Assembly (NCBI RefSeq): GCF_007904085.1
Contig: NZ_CP042326.1
Coordinates: 1,984,001-2,048,000 of the forward strand
Reading direction: 5' to 3'
Origin: Euhalothece natronophila Z-M001
GTDB taxonomy: Bacteria > Cyanobacteriota > Cyanobacteriia > Cyanobacteriales > Rubidibacteraceae
Length of the DNA stretch: 64,000 bases
Shown here: one piece after another, positions 34,148 to 42,052 of the stretch
How the letters are laid out: every line of letters starts with the position of its first letter
Position numbering within the stretch: position 1 is the stretch's first letter
Notes under the pieces: model-generated
Told to the model about the DNA's origin: nothing
Databases searched by the model: none
The model's input: the letters and a program-made list of their open reading frames with translations, nothing else
Position numbers and translations under genes: made by a program

Positions 34148-35812
34148 TTATTCTCGAGGACTAATGAGTTCTGTTGGAGACTTCTCTGAAAAGAGTCCCT
34201 CACCTGTTTGTTTTAGCAAACCATATTCAATTCCTTCTACCACTGCTTGATAAGAGGCATCCAAAATATTGGGAGAAACTCCAATCGTCGTCCAACGATC
34301 TTTTCCATCACTAGATTCCACTAATACTCTAGTGGTAGCATCGGTTCCCGAAGTACTATCTAAAATCCTTACCTTATAGTCAGTTAAATGGAAATCAGAA
34401 ATTTCAGGATAAAACTTCGCTAGCGCCTTCCGTAATGCAGCATCTAATGCCGAAACCGGCCCATTGCCTTCTGCTGCTTCTAAAATGCCCTCTCCATTGA
34501 CACTCACCTTAATCGTCGCCACCGCATCACTGAGTAAGGAGTCTCCTCCTCGCAACATATCGCAGTTTACTTGAAAGCCCTTTAATTGGAAAAATTCCTG
34601 ACGATGGTGAAGCATTTCATAAATTAATAACTCAAAGCTCGCTTCAGCAACTTCAAACTGATAACCTTGATTTTCCAATTCTTTAGTGCGCTGTAGGATA
34701 TCCTTACAGATCGAGTCGCTCTTATCAAGATTCATGCCAAAGGAACGAGCTTTTGCCACGATATTACTGAGTCCAGCTTGATCAGAAATTACGATGCGCC
34801 GTTGATTGCCAATAACCGTGGGATCAATATGTTCATAGGTTAAAGGATTCTTTTCTACTGCCGAAACATGAATCCCGCCTTTATGGGCAAAGGAAGATAA
34901 TCCCACAAAGGGGGCATGAGGATTAGGGGCAAAATTAACAATCTCGTTAATCAGATGGCTAGTAGGGGTTAGTTTCGCTAATTGTTCCGACTCTAGACAA
35001 TGGTAGTTAAGTTTTAACTGTAAATTAGGAATCACAGAACATAAGTTGGCATTACCGCAGCGTTCCCCATAGCCATTCATCGTGCCTTGCACCATGGTTG
35101 CCCCCTGTTCTACCGCCACGAGAGAACTTGCCACGGCAGTATCAGAATCATTATGGGTGTGAATGCCTAACTTAGGCGTAGAATCATCATGGGGATTAAT
35201 GCCAAAATGCTGCACCACATCTTGAATAATACTGCTAATTTGGTGGGGTAATGTTCCGCCATTGGTATCGCATAGAACTAACCATTCGGCACCAGCTTCC
35301 ACAGCCGTTTCTAGGGTTTTTAGGGCATAGTCACGGTTATTTAAGTAGCCATCAAACCAATGTTCTGCATCATAAATAACGCGGCGATTTTGAGAACGTA
35401 AAAGCGCGATCGTATCCCGAATCATCGCACAGTTTTCTTCTAACGTGGTTTTTAAGCCTTCTTTAACGTGCAAATCCCACGATTTTCCAAAAATAGTTAC
35501 CCATCGCGTTCCTGCTGCTAAAATCGCCTGTAACATCGGATCATTTTCCGCAGATTTATGAGGGCGACGAGTGGAACAAAATGTCACTATCTCTGCTTGC
35601 GACAATGGTTCTTCTTTCAATTGCCAGAAAAACTGCACATCTTTGGGGTTTGCACCGGGCCATCCCCCTTCAATAAAGGGAACACCTAATTGATCTAACT
35701 TATGGGCAATTTTTAGCTTATCTTCCAAAGACAGAGAAATGCCTTCTTGCTGAGAACCATCTCGCAGGGTCGTATCATAAATCCAGACGCGATTATTTGA
35801 GGGTAAATTCAT
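34148..35812 (-). CDS. cimA: Citramalate synthase
   Basis: The 554-residue protein condenses pyruvate and acetyl-CoA to citramalate, an isoleucine precursor. It starts with the HMGL-like TIM barrel: YDTTLRDGSQQEGISLSLED (12-31), LVLCDTNGGTLPHQ, LGIHTHNDSDTAVASSLVAV and GTMNGYGERCGNANLCSVIP, all metal and substrate motifs. The C-terminal LeuA dimer domain is complete. Citramalate synthase differs from isopropylmalate synthase in this GYGERCGNANL form. Confidence 0.93.
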   Translation of the reverse strand: MNLPSNNRVWIYDTTLRDGSQQEGISLSLEDKLKIAHKLDQLGVPFIEGGWPGANPKDVQFFWQLKEEPLSQAEIVTFCSTRRPHKSAENDPMLQAILAAGTRWVTIFGKSWDLHVKEGLKTTLEENCAMIRDTIALLRSQNRRVIYDAEHWFDGYLNNRDYALKTLETAVEAGAEWLVLCDTNGGTLPHQISSIIQDVVQHFGINPHDDSTPKLGIHTHNDSDTAVASSLVAVEQGATMVQGTMNGYGERCGNANLCSVIPNLQLKLNYHCLESEQLAKLTPTSHLINEIVNFAPNPHAPFVGLSSFAHKGGIHVSAVEKNPLTYEHIDPTVIGNQRRIVISDQAGLSNIVAKARSFGMNLDKSDSICKDILQRTKELENQGYQFEVAEASFELLIYEMLHHRQEFFQLKGFQVNCDMLRGGDSLLSDAVATIKVSVNGEGILEAAEGNGPVSALDAALRKALAKFYPEISDFHLTDYKVRILDSTSGTDATTRVLVESSDGKDRWTTIGVSPNILDASYQAVVEGIEYGLLKQTGEGLFSEKSPTELISPRE

Positions 35813-35876
35813 TCCTAAAAATATTTAAAACTTCACCTTGAGCAATCGTGATTAATCCGACTAGACTCATTTTACC

Positions 35877-36296
35877 TTATGGCTCAAGCAAAGCCTCTCG
35901 AAATTGGTTAGGAAAGGGAAAACGTTGTCGCGTTTGAGGATTAATACAAACATGCTTAGTTTGCCCCTTCGCTAAAACTTTCTCCCTGTTTGTTTCCGTC
36001 ACCAGTTCATAACTAATCACTAACTCAGTTTCCGAGGAAAATTGGGGAGTCAAAGTAATTGTTACTAAGTCCCCCCAATAGATCGGACGCAAGCAATCTA
36101 TCTCTCCATGAAGAATCGGAATAGCAATTGTTCCTTCTTTCACCCATTCTTGTAGATTAATCCCACGAGTAATCAGTGTTTCCTCATACGCAAAGTGGCA
36201 GATGCTCATTAAATTAGCAAAGTAAACGACTCCTGCGGCATCCGTATCTGTAAGCCGCACGCGATACCGATAAGTTAGCTTCTGATTCATCATCAC
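35877..36296 (-). CDS. Hotdog-fold acyl-CoA thioesterase (DHNA-CoA hydrolase type)
   Basis: This 139-residue enzyme has the 4HBT signature VRLTDTDAAGVVYFANLMSI (13-32) with catalytic Asp, followed by the family pattern CHFAYEETL. It resembles 1,4-dihydroxy-2-naphthoyl-CoA hydrolase of cyanobacteria, which releases the phylloquinone precursor. Two start codons (MMMNQ) compete; the first is used here. Its stop is 64 bp from cimA, and its start is directly after the SPOR gene stop. Confidence 0.85.
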   Translation of the reverse strand: MMMNQKLTYRYRVRLTDTDAAGVVYFANLMSICHFAYEETLITRGINLQEWVKEGTIAIPILHGEIDCLRPIYWGDLVTITLTPQFSSETELVISYELVTETNREKVLAKGQTKHVCINPQTRQRFPFPNQFREALLEP

Positions 36297-37184
36297 TTAC
36301 GGTTTATAAATAGTGGCGGAAATGCCTTGCTCCTCTAACCTTTGTAATAGTTCTTCAGCGCGAGCTTCGGTATCAAAGGCTCCCACTTGTAAAACTTCAC
36401 CTACTTCTGGAAACTCTCGCATATAACCATCACCAGTGATTTGTAAAGTTTGATTATATTCGCTTTCACTGGGATTCTCAATCATGACACAGTAAAAATT
36501 TGCTCCACAGCTTGGCGTTTCAACTGGTGCAGCATCTGGTGAGGATTCTGCTTCCACTAAATTATCAGTATTAAGTTCAGCAAAGTGATCATTGGCTAAG
36601 TTAGGACGATCAGCAATCTCTGGGGGGGATGATGATTCGGCAGTTGATTCTTGTTCTTCAGTAGAGGGAGAAAGAGACTCATCGTCAGCAGTTTCTGTTG
36701 GAGTAGAGGCTTGACGAGATGTAATTTCCCCGACGTTAATGAAAATTAGACTTAAAAGCGTTCCTGAAAGGATAAAAATTAGAATCCCTGCGATACCTAA
36801 GGGGGTTAGTAAATAAGTGCGCCAAGAACTTTCTGTTTTTTCAGGTGATTCTTCCACGGTTGATTCAATGTTATAGTTTCCTGAGTTATTGAGCTCTCGC
36901 AATAATTCCTCAGAAGATTGAAGATAATCTTGAGGAGTTTCCTCTTGTGAGTGATCTTCAACATGATTATCGCTCGCGATCGCAGATTTTTCTAAATCAG
37001 AGCTGGTCACTGCTGAAGCATCATCTTCACCTTCTACCTTCGAGATAGTACTATGATTTTTCGGTTTTTGCGATTGCTCAAAGCGAGTTAGTTCTTCTTC
37101 TAAATCAATATTGAGGCTTGTTAAGGCAGCTTGTAGCTTAGGATGCAACATTTCGTCCTCTTTTTGGGAAGAATTTGGATTCAT
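36297..37184 (-). CDS. Single-pass membrane protein with C-terminal SPOR-like domain
   Basis: The protein of 295 residues starts MNPNSSQKEDEMLHPKLQAA. The open frame extends 15 residues upstream to 37229, but those residues do not fit the family start. A cytoplasmic acidic part (about 20-125) is followed by one transmembrane helix (about 127-149), a Ser/Glu-rich linker and a last 80 residues (GANFYCVMIENPSESEYNQT and VLQVGAFDTEARAEELLQRL) of SPOR type, which binds denuded peptidoglycan. It is predicted to act at the septum or cell wall. It ends next to the thioesterase start. Confidence 0.78.
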   Translation of the reverse strand: MNPNSSQKEDEMLHPKLQAALTSLNIDLEEELTRFEQSQKPKNHSTISKVEGEDDASAVTSSDLEKSAIASDNHVEDHSQEETPQDYLQSSEELLRELNNSGNYNIESTVEESPEKTESSWRTYLLTPLGIAGILIFILSGTLLSLIFINVGEITSRQASTPTETADDESLSPSTEEQESTAESSSPPEIADRPNLANDHFAELNTDNLVEAESSPDAAPVETPSCGANFYCVMIENPSESEYNQTLQITGDGYMREFPEVGEVLQVGAFDTEARAEELLQRLEEQGISATIYKP

Positions 37185-37229
37185 ATACCTTAATTGAACT
37201 GAATTATTGACGATTTTCGAGTATCCCAA

Positions 37230-37646
37230 TTTTTAGGGGGCTAGAGAATTATATTTTTATTTTTCAAAATTAGCAATGATTTTTATCAACTATAAATTAA
37301 TATAACGACAATTTAGTTAGTTTTAACAAGAAAATTTGAAACATCAACTAATTAAATAGTAATTTATAATCAATTTTTTTTGGTATCAGGAATAGTTTTT
37401 AATGGTGAGTATAAATGCGAAAGCAATTGTACTTAATCACCCAATGAGTAATTATATTCAGAGTTTTTTTTGTAATTATTTATATTCATTAAGCAAATAT
37501 AAAGAAAAAATAAAATAAACTAATCTTAGCTAAATCACCAAGAGAAGACAGAGCAAGACTTTGAGGGGATCAATGAAAAAAACAGAGAAATGGATAATAA
37601 AAGCATAAGATTTAAAATAAAAATAGATTCGATTTAGGAAAAGGCT
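37230..37646. other. AT-rich 417-bp gap, no recognised feature
   Basis: The stretch is very rich in A and T, with many T runs. A 38-codon open frame from about 37401 (MVSINAKAIVLNHP) has no family support. Short T-rich pieces suggest promoters on both sides, but no -35/-10 pair is convincing. I see no RNA gene. Confidence 0.4.
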
Positions 37647-37934
37647 ATGAGAACCACAAATAATTTTCCTTCGGCTTGCAGATACTGTCGCCATTATGCC
37701 CCTCAAGGCCACAGAGGCGGTATGTGCCAAAAACTAAGTGCCCCCGTCAGGGGGGATTGGCAAGCCTGTTCGTTAGCTCATTCACCATTTATGCCCACCT
37801 GGGAGACTTGGGAAACGATCACGCTATTGGAAAGCTCAAGCTTTAAGGCGGTAAAAGTGGCAGAAACCAAAGACTCTGAAACAACGGTAAATTCAGAAAT
37901 TGAAAAGAAGTCAAAGACAGTTCTGAGTGCCTAA
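37647..37934 (+). CDS. Cys-rich small conserved cyanobacterial protein
   Basis: The first 55 of 95 residues are conserved across cyanobacteria by my recognition of the pattern: NFPSACRYCRHYAPQGHRGG, then MCQKLSAPVRGDWQACSLAH. Four Cys (11, 14, 27, 41) in C-x2-C-x12-C-x13-C could bind zinc or an iron-sulfur cluster. The Ser/Lys tail (56-95) is variable. GAAAAGG precedes the start. The function is unknown. Confidence 0.75.
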   Translation: MRTTNNFPSACRYCRHYAPQGHRGGMCQKLSAPVRGDWQACSLAHSPFMPTWETWETITLLESSSFKAVKVAETKDSETTVNSEIEKKSKTVLSA

Positions 37935-38000
37935 TCTGAGAATTAAATATTTCTTCTTTTATTTAAGAATCACGTTTTAGATCCAATTTTTAATGATCAA

Positions 38001-38115
38001 GCACGACCTCTCTTTACGAAGCTTAATGAAAAGTACAGCTCTTACTTTATCCTTATAAAAAAAGATTTTAATGACAGCTGTTTAATTTTCTAATTGAATT
38101 TTAGAGAGGTTGTGC
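38001..38115. repeat. Inverted repeat 13 bp with 89-bp spacer
   Basis: GCACGACCTCTCT (38001-38013) is the complement of AGAGAGGTTGTGC (38103-38115) with one mismatch. The spacer is AT-rich and codes for nothing. It could be a small mobile relic or a transcript structure between two convergent genes. No target duplication is seen. Confidence 0.35.
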
Positions 38116-38149
38116 AGTTTTTATACCCACTTAAAGCAGCGTTCTGTCT

Positions 38150-38551
38150 TTAGCTACTTTTATCTAAGCCTGCTTCATAAGTCCAAAATACACTCATAAA
38201 TCCGACTGTTTTGGAACTATAACTGGGTAATCTATTATTTAGAGAGACTTCCGTTTCATAAACAGTGAATAACAAGTAATTATGTTGTCGTGTTGAAACA
38301 TTGATTGCTTGCTTGAAATAAGGCTTTCCTTCTTTTACAAGATCACTACATTGCTCATGTAAGAAACCACTCAAAGTGTCTGGTAGTTTAGTGCAAGCAT
38401 TATTTTGAAGGTAAGATATAGTTTGTCGTGCCGCATAAGTCTGATAGTCTTGGCGAGAAGGATTGGTAATTGCCATAATATTCCCCATGCCAAAAACGCT
38501 GATTACGCCAATGATGCCACTAATTTGCCAGGGTTTAAGTTTAGTACTCAT
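38150..38551 (-). CDS. DUF4359-family protein
   Basis: The 133-residue protein has an N-terminal membrane anchor or signal (WQISGIIGVISVFGMGNIMA, 8-27), NPSRQDYQTYAARQTISYL, Cys pair (53 and 67) for a likely disulfide, and a C-terminal FLLYTVYETEV-like hydrophobic part. It fits DUF4359, a short exported family in cyanobacteria. The function is unknown. Confidence 0.7.
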   Translation of the reverse strand: MSTKLKPWQISGIIGVISVFGMGNIMAITNPSRQDYQTYAARQTISYLQNNACTKLPDTLSGFLHEQCSDLVKEGKPYFKQAINVSTRQHNYLLFTVYETEVSLNNRLPSYSSKTVGFMSVFWTYEAGLDKSS

Positions 38552-38788
38552 CTTTCACAGTAAATAGCTGATTGCTCTCGACTTTAACTGTATTTTACAG
38601 TGCCGTTGCTGAATAGAAGGCTTATTGCTCAAGTTGATCAATAACAGGGCGCAGTTTTAGTGAGAATCCTCTCATCACATTAAGATAAAATGTAGTAGTT
38701 GCTGTAACATTGTTCTTACATTTGTGCTTAAGATAAAAGTAGAGCATAACTGCTTAAGTTGTTAGATATAGCTAATCTTCAAATTACA

Positions 38789-40618
38789 ATGTCTAGTGTA
38801 GAATCCCCCGTAAGCCAAGAAAAATCAGAAGCCATTCATCTGCCAAAAACCAGTGAATCAGAAAAACTAAAGCGCATTCGTCATACTGCATCTCACGTTA
38901 TGGCGATGGCTGTGCAACGGCTATTTCCAGAAGCACAAGTGACAATTGGCCCTTGGACAGAAACTGGATTTTACTATGACTTTGATAAGCCAGAACCCTT
39001 TACAGACGAGGATTTAAAAGCCATCAAAAAAGAGATGGTGAAAATTATTAAGAAAAAATTACCAGTAATTCGAGAAGAAGTCAGCCGTGAAGAAGCCAAG
39101 CAACGGATTGAAGAATTACAAGAACCCTACAAACTAGAAATTTTAGACGATATAGAAGGGGGCCCCATTAGCATTTATCATCTAGGGGAACAATGGTGGG
39201 ATTTATGTGCTGGCCCTCATGTGGAAACGACAGGAGATTTAAACCCCAAGGCGATTGATGTAGAAAGTGTTGCTGGAGCGTATTGGCGCGGTGATGAAAA
39301 TAACCCCCAACTACAACGGATTTATGGGACAGCTTGGGAAACCCCGGAACAGTTAGCAGAATATAAACGTCGTAAAGAGGAAGCCTTAAAACGAGATCAC
39401 CGCCGTCTCGGAAAAGAGTTAGGATTATTTTTATTTACAGATCCAGTGGGCCCAGGTTTACCTTTATGGACTCCCAAAGGAACGATGTTACGGAGTCTTT
39501 TAGAGGATTTTCTCAAGCAAGAACAACTTAAACGCGGCTATTCCCCTGTGGTAACGCCTCATATTGCGCGAGTGGATTTATTTAAGACTTCTGGACATTG
39601 GCAGAATTATCAAGAGGATATGTTTCCCTTGATGGCGGAAGATGAAAAAGCGGCGGCGGAAGAACAAGGGTTTGTGATGAAACCCATGAATTGTCCGTTC
39701 CATATTCAAATTTATAAGAATGAGTTACATTCCTATCGCGATTTACCTATTCGCTTGGCGGAGTTTGGCACAGTTTATCGTTATGAACAGTCGGGAGAAT
39801 TAGGGGGATTAACCCGTGTCCGTGGATTTACAGTGGATGATTCCCATTTATTTGTCACGCCTGATCAACTTGATGATGAATTTCTCAGTGTTGTGGATTT
39901 AATTCTGTCAGTGTTCAGAAGTCTCCATTTGGATAATTTTCGGGCGCGGTTAAGTTTTCGGGATCCTGAGTCGGATAAGTATATTGGTTCGGAGGAGGCT
40001 TGGAATAAGTCTGAAAATGCCATTCGTCGTGCAGTTGAGAAACTGGGGATGGATTATTTTGAAGGCATTGGTGAGGCGGCATTCTATGGTCCAAAATTAG
40101 ATTTCATCTTTGAGGATGTGTTAGGACGAGAATGGCAATTGGGAACGGTACAGGTGGATTATAATTTACCTGAACGGTTTGATCTCACCTATACGGCTGA
40201 AGATGGCACTCGCAAGCGTCCTGTGATGATTCACCGAGCGCCATTTGGTTCGCTGGAACGGTTGATTGGGATTCTGATTGAACAGTATGCTGGTGATTTT
40301 CCTTTATGGTTAGCCCCTGAACAAGTGCGCTTGTTACCTGTCACTAATGAACAGTATGAGTTTACCCAAAAGGTAGCCAGTCAAATGCAACAAGCCGGGA
40401 TTCGGGCAAAAGCGGATCTCAGTGGGGAACGGTTAGGCAAACTGATTCGCAATGCCGAGAAACAGAAAGTGCCTGTCATGGCAGTTGTGGGGGCAAAAGA
40501 AGTAGAAGCAAATAGCCTCAGTGTGAGAACTCGTGCTTCTGGTGAGTTGGGTGCAATGGAAGTGTCGCAGGTGATAGAGAAGCTAAAAAGCGCGATCGCG
40601 CAGTATGAAGATTTCTAG
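38789..40618 (+). CDS. thrS: Threonyl-tRNA synthetase without TGS domain
   Basis: The 609-residue enzyme is class II. It begins directly with the editing domain: RHTASHVMAMAVQRLFPEAQ (HxxxH) and WWDLCAGPHVETTG (about 140-153), and lacks the N-terminal TGS domain of the E. coli enzyme. The core contains MKPMNCPFHIQIYKN (zinc Cys), LAEFGTVYRYEQSGELGGLT and RAPFGSLERLIGILIEQYAG, then the anticodon domain. A TTG-started frame at 38759 exists, but ATG 38789 matches the family. It is a single gene. Confidence 0.96.
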   Translation: MSSVESPVSQEKSEAIHLPKTSESEKLKRIRHTASHVMAMAVQRLFPEAQVTIGPWTETGFYYDFDKPEPFTDEDLKAIKKEMVKIIKKKLPVIREEVSREEAKQRIEELQEPYKLEILDDIEGGPISIYHLGEQWWDLCAGPHVETTGDLNPKAIDVESVAGAYWRGDENNPQLQRIYGTAWETPEQLAEYKRRKEEALKRDHRRLGKELGLFLFTDPVGPGLPLWTPKGTMLRSLLEDFLKQEQLKRGYSPVVTPHIARVDLFKTSGHWQNYQEDMFPLMAEDEKAAAEEQGFVMKPMNCPFHIQIYKNELHSYRDLPIRLAEFGTVYRYEQSGELGGLTRVRGFTVDDSHLFVTPDQLDDEFLSVVDLILSVFRSLHLDNFRARLSFRDPESDKYIGSEEAWNKSENAIRRAVEKLGMDYFEGIGEAAFYGPKLDFIFEDVLGREWQLGTVQVDYNLPERFDLTYTAEDGTRKRPVMIHRAPFGSLERLIGILIEQYAGDFPLWLAPEQVRLLPVTNEQYEFTQKVASQMQQAGIRAKADLSGERLGKLIRNAEKQKVPVMAVVGAKEVEANSLSVRTRASGELGAMEVSQVIEKLKSAIAQYEDF

Positions 40619-40627
40619 CTTCTTTGA

Positions 40628-41005
40628 TTAGGTTGCGGGCAATTTCAGTAATTGTCGATAAAACTCTTTGGGGAAATCAATTACCCCTTCCCGCTGGTAG
40701 TTCCTAATCACTTCGATAAGGTAGCCAATAAAGTCCTCGTTTTTGAGGACTACTTCATAATTGAGGTCGGGACTACCATCAAATTGTAACCGACACCGAG
40801 TTTGTTCAAGCGGAAGAGAGGAAACCGTCCAAGTAGCAATAAAGGGAATGGCTTTCCCCCCTTCAATGGGGCGTTGCCCTTCTAGTTTTCCTTCTCGATA
40901 AAGGCTAATTGCTAAAGGTAGCCAACTACGTTTTGCCCCTGGATAATAAGGATTATAAGGGATAATGTCTTGTTGATTAACGGGTTTGAGATTATCAATT
41001 GGCAT
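40628..41005 (-). CDS. Conserved cyanobacterial protein of unknown function
   Basis: The 125-residue protein begins MPIDNLKPVNQQDIIPYNPY, then YPGAKRSWLPLAISLYREGK and ATWTVSSLPLEQTRCRLQFD, and ends with a helix FPKEFYRQLLKLP. The mixed alpha-beta pattern and the single Cys give no hint of catalysis. It lies divergent from dusA with a 30-bp gap and converges with thrS. I do not recognise the family beyond its cyanobacterial flavour. Confidence 0.6.
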   Translation of the reverse strand: MPIDNLKPVNQQDIIPYNPYYPGAKRSWLPLAISLYREGKLEGQRPIEGGKAIPFIATWTVSSLPLEQTRCRLQFDGSPDLNYEVVLKNEDFIGYLIEVIRNYQREGVIDFPKEFYRQLLKLPAT

Positions 41006-41035
41006 TGTTGTTAGTTAAGTTATTATTGATTTTTT

Positions 41036-42052
41036 ATGGTTTCTACTGACCTTGTTAAGTCACCACCAACTTTTGATTATGCCACAGGGAATCCTCTCAG
41101 TGTTGCGCCAATGATGGATCGCACGGATCGTCATTTTCGCTATTTAATGCGATTGATTACCCGTAAGACTTTACTTTATACAGAAATGGTAACTATTCCA
41201 GCGATTATTAACGGCGATCGCGCGAAACTTTTAGATTTCTCTCCTGAAGAACATCCCTTAGCGTTACAAATTGGTGGCGATGATCCTGAAAAAGCAGCGG
41301 AATGCGCTCGCATTGCAGCCGATTGGGGGTATGATGAGATTAATCTTAATGTGGGGTGTCCCAGTGATCGCGTTAAAAGTGGCAATTTTGGGGCTTGTCT
41401 CATGGCGCAACCTGAAATTGTGGCAAAGGTGGTAGAAGCGATGCAGGAAGCAGTTAATATTCCTGTAACGGTTAAACATCGCATTGGTATTGATGAGCGC
41501 GATCGTTATGAGGATATGGTAGAGTTTGTGCGAGTAGTGTCGGAGGCAGGATGTCAACGGTTTACAGTTCATGCACGGAAAGCATGGTTAAAGGGGTTAA
41601 GCCCAAAAGAAAACCGCAATGTTCCTCCTTTACGTTATGAGGATATTTATCGTCTCAAACAAGATTTTCCCCATCTCTTTATTGAAATAAATGGGGGGAT
41701 TAAAACCCTCAGTGAAATTAAAGAACATTTATCCCATGTGGATGCGGTAATGATTGGACGGGCTGCCTATGATAATCCTGCTTTATTTGCCACAGTTGAT
41801 CAAGAAATTTATGGGAAAGAATCTACATCAATTACGATGAAAGAAGTCGTAAGAAAAATGTTTCCTTATATTGATTATTGGGTTAGTCGAGGGGTGAAGT
41901 TGAATCGGATTACCCGCCATTTAATTCATTTATTTAATGGGCAACCAGGGGCAAGATTATGGCGACAATATTTGACCGAAAAAGGTTGTGGTGTTGATGT
42001 TGGGGTAGAAGTTGTGGAAGAAGCATTAAAGTTAGTTGAAGAGCGAGTTTAA
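41036..42052 (+). CDS. dusA: tRNA-dihydrouridine synthase A
   Basis: This 338-residue FMN enzyme reduces uridines in the tRNA D-loop. Motifs: SVAPMMDRTDRHFRYLMRLI (21-40), EINLNVGCPSDRVKSGNFGA with the catalytic Cys just after (CLM), TVKHRIGIDERDRYE and EINGGIKTLSEIKEH. DRTDRHFR marks the DusA subfamily. Its end overlaps the convergent comEC gene by 21 bp. Confidence 0.95.
   Translation: MVSTDLVKSPPTFDYATGNPLSVAPMMDRTDRHFRYLMRLITRKTLLYTEMVTIPAIINGDRAKLLDFSPEEHPLALQIGGDDPEKAAECARIAADWGYDEINLNVGCPSDRVKSGNFGACLMAQPEIVAKVVEAMQEAVNIPVTVKHRIGIDERDRYEDMVEFVRVVSEAGCQRFTVHARKAWLKGLSPKENRNVPPLRYEDIYRLKQDFPHLFIEINGGIKTLSEIKEHLSHVDAVMIGRAAYDNPALFATVDQEIYGKESTSITMKEVVRKMFPYIDYWVSRGVKLNRITRHLIHLFNGQPGARLWRQYLTEKGCGVDVGVEVVEEALKLVEERV

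Noticed and set aside
37401-37520. 38-codon ORF in the AT-rich gap
   Set aside because: It is short, has no ribosome site and resembles nothing known.
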